Shown here piece after piece: positions 61,295-64,000 of a DNA stretch of 64,000 bases. The notes under the pieces were generated by a model that ran no database searches, was not told the DNA's origin, and saw only the letters and a program-made list of their open reading frames with translations. Made by a program: the position numbers and the translations under genes. The DNA comes from Gemmatimonas sp. (GTDB lineage: Bacteria > Gemmatimonadota > Gemmatimonadetes > Gemmatimonadales > Gemmatimonadaceae), in assembly GCF_031426495.1 (NCBI RefSeq), contig NZ_JANPLK010000019.1, positions 48,978 through 112,977 of the forward strand, given 5' to 3'. Numbering within the stretch: position 1 is the stretch's first letter; every line of letters starts with the position of its first letter.

Positions 61295-61327
61295 TGGGCT
61301 CCTTGCTGCACATCGCAAGGAGCCTTT
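61295..61327 (+). terminator. Intrinsic terminator, expression platform of the riboswitch
   Basis: GGCTCCTTGC and GCAAGGAGCC form a perfect 10-bp stem around an 8-base loop followed by TTTTT. It lies 78 bp after the aptamer and 90 bp before the reductase start, so its formation would stop transcription before the gene. Confidence 0.9.
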
Positions 61328-61416
61328 TTCGTCGCCCGGCGTGTGAGCTGGGGGGTGGGAAGCGCAGGTCCTCGGGGGTGTGCATTCAATCGCTGGTTCA
61401 CCCGAAGGAGGCACAC

Positions 61417-63837
61417 TTGGCCGTTTCCGTCGCCCCCCGCAGTTCCGAGTTCCGAGCCAGCTACGACGCCGCCGGCATCAAAGCGGTCACGCAGGTCGTC
61501 AAGCGCGACGGCCGCTCGGCCCCGTGGGATCCGGAGTGCATCACCCGTGCGATCGCGCTGGCGTTCTACGCCTCGCGACACGACGATGCGCCGAACCCGC
61601 TTCACAACGACGCCGCGCATCGCTTCGGACTCGGCTTCACCGACTTCGCCGACGTCTGCGCCATCACGCAGCTCGTGGTGAACACGGTCGAGCGTCGCGC
61701 GCAGGATCATGTGCCCACGGTCGAAGAGATCCAGGACATCGTGGAAATGATGATCGCCGCACGTGGGCATTGGGACATTGCCAAGCGCTACGTGTTGTAT
61801 CGCGCCGCCCGCGCCCAGCATCGCATCAACGTGCACGGCGAGAACGGCCTGCAAGACTACATCTTCCTGTCGCGCTACTCGCGCTACCGGGAAGATCTGG
61901 GTCGCCGGGAAACGCCGTCGGAAGCGTTTACGCGGGTGATGGACATGCATCGCGACCACTTCGCCGATCGCGTCGATCTGCCGGTGGCCGGCTTCGGTGG
62001 ACGCACGCTGCGCTCGCTCATGGCGGAAACGGAGTCCGCGTTGCAGCGTCGCGCGATCCTGCCCTCCATGCGCTCGCTGCAGTTCGGCGGCCGCGCGATC
62101 GAAGCGAACAATGCGCGCATGTTCAACTGCGCGTTCACACACATGGATCGGCTCGACGCCTTCAAGGAATCCTTCTTCCTGCTCATGTCGGGCACAGGCG
62201 TCGGCTTCAGCGTGCAGAAGCATCATGTGTCGCAGCTCCCCGCCTTCCCGCTCCGCGCGGCGGAGAACGAGCTGCCGGTGGTGCACTACATGGTGCCCGA
62301 TACGCTCGAAGGCTGGGCGGATGCGCTCGACGCGCTGATCCGCTCGTACCTCGACGGCACGAAGGTGGAGTTCAACTACAGCGCGATCCGTTCGCGTGGT
62401 CAGTCGCTGCGGACCTCGGGCGGTCGCGCCCCGGGTCACTTGCCGCTCAAGAAGGCGCTGTTGGCGGCTGAACGCATGCTCGATCAGGTGCCGGGCCGCG
62501 CGCTCCGCCCCATCGAAGTGTACGACATCATGATGCACGTGGCGGTTGCCGTGCTCTCCGGCGGGATCCGTCGCTCGGCCACCATCTGTCTGTTCTCGTC
62601 GGACGACGACGAGATGGCCGCGGCCAAGACGGGCAACTGGTTCGAGACCAACCCGCAGCGCGGCAAGTCGAATAACTCCGCCGTGCTCGTGCGCGAAACG
62701 GTGCAGCCGTCGGACTTCGCGAAGCTGTTCGAGTTCCAGAAGGAGTTCGGAGAGCCCGGCTTCTACTTCGTGGATGACGCCGAGTACGGCGCCAATCCGT
62801 GTGTGGAAATCGGTCTCGCACCTTATATGATTGTGGACGACGCGGCGCAGGCGAAGCTCGCGAAGTACGGCCGTCCCGATGTCGCGATCGGCTCGCGCGT
62901 GTCGGGCTGGCAGATGTGCAACCTCACGACCATCAACGCCGGCGCCTGCGACAGCGAAGAGTCGTTCCTGGCCTGCTGCCGTGCCGCGTCGTTGCTAGGC
63001 ACGATGCAGGCGGCGTACACCGACATCCCGTACCTCGGTGCGGCCACGCGCGTGATCAACGAGCGCGAGTCGCTGCTGGGCGTGTCGATCTGCGGTATCC
63101 TCGATCGTCCGTCGCTGCTGCTCAATCCGTCGGTGCTGGAACGTGGCGCGAAGGAATGCCTCGACACCAACGCGGCGATCGCCGAACACCTCGGCATCGA
63201 GCCGGCGGCGCGTATTACGTGCGTGAAGCCGGAAGGCACCGCCAGCCTCGTGCTGGGCGCGGGCTCGGGCATTCACCCGCACCATGCACGGCATTACTTC
63301 CGTCGCGTTCAGGCGGCGCGCACGGAGCCGTTATACCAGTGGTTCAAGCTGCACAATCCGCACATGACGGAAACGTCGGTGTGGGATCCCGAGACGACCG
63401 ACGTGATCACCTTCCCGGTGAGCGCCGAGCCCGACGCGATCCTGCGCGAAGATGTCGGCGCCGTGCAGTTCCTCGAGTACGTGAGACTGGTGCAGGAACA
63501 CTGGGTGCGCGCCGGCCGCCGTCACGAGCAGTACAACCCGGGGCTGCACCACAACGTGTCGAATACGGTCACGGTGAAGGACGACGAGTGGGAAGCCGTG
63601 CAGCAGTTCATCTGGGACAACAGGGAATACTTCGCCGGCATTTCGCTGCTACGCGAAACAGGCGACAAGATCTACGCACAGGCACCGCGCGAAGAAGTGA
63701 CGACCGAGTCGGACATGATTCGCTGGAATTCGTTGTCGTATCGCGAGGTCGATTACACTATGCTGCTCGAAGGTGTCGACATGACGACGCTGGGCGATAC
63801 GGTGGCGTGTGCGGGTGGGGCGTGCGAGATCATTTAA
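61417..63837 (+). CDS. nrdJ: Adenosylcobalamin-dependent (class II) ribonucleotide reductase
   Basis: It reduces ribonucleotides for DNA synthesis. An ATP-cone (VVKRDGRSAPWDPECITRAI) leads the barrel. FNC with Cys237, NPCVEI with Asn459/Cys461/Glu463 (radical Cys and partners), MCNLTTIN with Cys500, and a C-terminal CAGGAC (Cys798/Cys803) redox pair are all present. GVGFSV, VPDTLEGW, GGIRRSA, KSNNSAV and the CxGGAC end follow Lactobacillus leichmannii RTPR, so the monomeric class II type is the best match. Start: TTG 61417, decided by AAGGAGG at 61405-61411 with 5-base spacing; the upstream frame runs back through the terminator. 806 residues. Confidence 0.92.
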   Translation: MAVSVAPRSSEFRASYDAAGIKAVTQVVKRDGRSAPWDPECITRAIALAFYASRHDDAPNPLHNDAAHRFGLGFTDFADVCAITQLVVNTVERRAQDHVPTVEEIQDIVEMMIAARGHWDIAKRYVLYRAARAQHRINVHGENGLQDYIFLSRYSRYREDLGRRETPSEAFTRVMDMHRDHFADRVDLPVAGFGGRTLRSLMAETESALQRRAILPSMRSLQFGGRAIEANNARMFNCAFTHMDRLDAFKESFFLLMSGTGVGFSVQKHHVSQLPAFPLRAAENELPVVHYMVPDTLEGWADALDALIRSYLDGTKVEFNYSAIRSRGQSLRTSGGRAPGHLPLKKALLAAERMLDQVPGRALRPIEVYDIMMHVAVAVLSGGIRRSATICLFSSDDDEMAAAKTGNWFETNPQRGKSNNSAVLVRETVQPSDFAKLFEFQKEFGEPGFYFVDDAEYGANPCVEIGLAPYMIVDDAAQAKLAKYGRPDVAIGSRVSGWQMCNLTTINAGACDSEESFLACCRAASLLGTMQAAYTDIPYLGAATRVINERESLLGVSICGILDRPSLLLNPSVLERGAKECLDTNAAIAEHLGIEPAARITCVKPEGTASLVLGAGSGIHPHHARHYFRRVQAARTEPLYQWFKLHNPHMTETSVWDPETTDVITFPVSAEPDAILREDVGAVQFLEYVRLVQEHWVRAGRRHEQYNPGLHHNVSNTVTVKDDEWEAVQQFIWDNREYFAGISLLRETGDKIYAQAPREEVTTESDMIRWNSLSYREVDYTMLLEGVDMTTLGDTVACAGGACEII

Positions 63838-63881
63838 GGACAGTGTTGCTCGCCTGAGCAGACAAAACACCCTAGGAAGCA

Positions 63882-63959
63882 GGAAGGAGGGTGTCAGGAG
63901 GGAGGAAGCAGGTGAACCGCGCGTGGTTCCTGCCTCCTCTTCCCTGACACCCTCCTTCC
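63882..63959. repeat. Long hairpin with purine-rich arm after nrdJ
   Basis: The 37-bp arm 63882-63918 and the reverse complement of 63925-63959 share GGAAGGAGGGTGTCAGG and, near the tip, AGCAGG/GGCAGG and GAACC, with few mismatches and two unpaired bases. Only six bases form the loop. It begins 45 bp after the nrdJ stop and probably ends its transcript or stabilises its 3' end. Confidence 0.8.
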
Positions 63960-63978
63960 CAGTTCAAGGGGTCAGAGT

Positions 63979-64000
63979 CGTTGAACGCTCGCGTTCAACG
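63979..64000. terminator. Perfect 10-bp hairpin at the window edge
   Basis: CGTTGAACGC, two bases, then GCGTTCAACG. What follows lies outside the window, so a T-tract cannot be checked; it could be a terminator or an operator. Confidence 0.45.

Noticed and set aside
61150..62538. 462-codon minus-strand frame opposite nrdJ and the riboswitch
   Set aside because: It overlaps a well-supported reductase and a structured RNA; composition is Arg/His-rich with no motif.

Overview
The window is GC-rich and gene-dense. Its gene content and style suggest a Gemmatimonadota chromosome (inference; no rRNA or other phylogenetic marker is present). Pointers are tandem PknB-like kinases, secreted 6-bladed propeller and metallopeptidase genes, a single-chain E1 alpha/beta dehydrogenase, a cyanophycin operon and many short intergenic hairpins. 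About 48 protein genes are supported. I found no rRNA, tRNA, insertion sequence, prophage or CRISPR array.

Layout. 0-8.7 kb: a membrane protein with a Cys-rich tail, a secreted Asp-rich repeat protein, phosphofructokinase, a probably frameshifted small gene, a pseudopilin, a DEAD-box helicase, an unknown protein, a Spy-like periplasmic protein, an alpha/beta hydrolase lacking its nucleophile, and a TPR protein. 8.9-13.4 kb: two tandem membrane Ser/Thr kinases. 13.6-19 kb: a glycine-zipper protein, Lon protease with an unusual insert, and a GNAT-aminotransferase fusion. 19.1-23.8 kb: hemA and hemH overlapping, then a class A PBP. 23.9-29.1 kb: NAD synthetase, a HupE-like protein, an M1 peptidase and a DUF6702-like protein. 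29.1-35.9 kb: propeller, lipoprotein, creatininase, YpfJ-like metalloprotease, transglutaminase/DUF3857, HNH and HIT proteins. 36-43 kb: the fused E1 dehydrogenase, a FlaA1/CapD-type dehydratase and an SLBB polysaccharide export protein. 43-46.6 kb: a PIN/Phd toxin-antitoxin pair and a GntR(YtrA)-ABC operon. 46.7-54 kb: an S9 peptidase, two head-to-head ECF sigma/membrane-partner operons and a cupredoxin. 54.1-60.9 kb: a cyanophycin locus (cphB-cphA-extra Mur ligase, with divergent iadA). 61-63.8 kb: a cobalamin riboswitch with terminator in front of an adenosylcobalamin-type ribonucleotide reductase.

How genes work together. Cyanophycin would be made by CphA, cut by CphB to beta-Asp-Arg and split by IadA; the third operon gene is a CphA-derived Mur ligase with no ATP-grasp domain. 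The two ECF operons are mirror-image paralogues sharing one promoter region. Each sigma factor overlaps its membrane partner by ATGA, but only one partner keeps a zinc-binding anti-sigma domain. The riboswitch-RNR pairing is paradoxical, because an ordinary B12 OFF-switch would repress the B12-dependent enzyme when its cofactor is plentiful.

Intergenic space carries recurrent structures: a 78-bp-arm inverted repeat with a second half-copy 13 kb away, a 14-bp purine-rich repeat at two loci, and several long hairpins, mostly at 3' ends of genes. All positions and alignments here were made by eye, without database searches.
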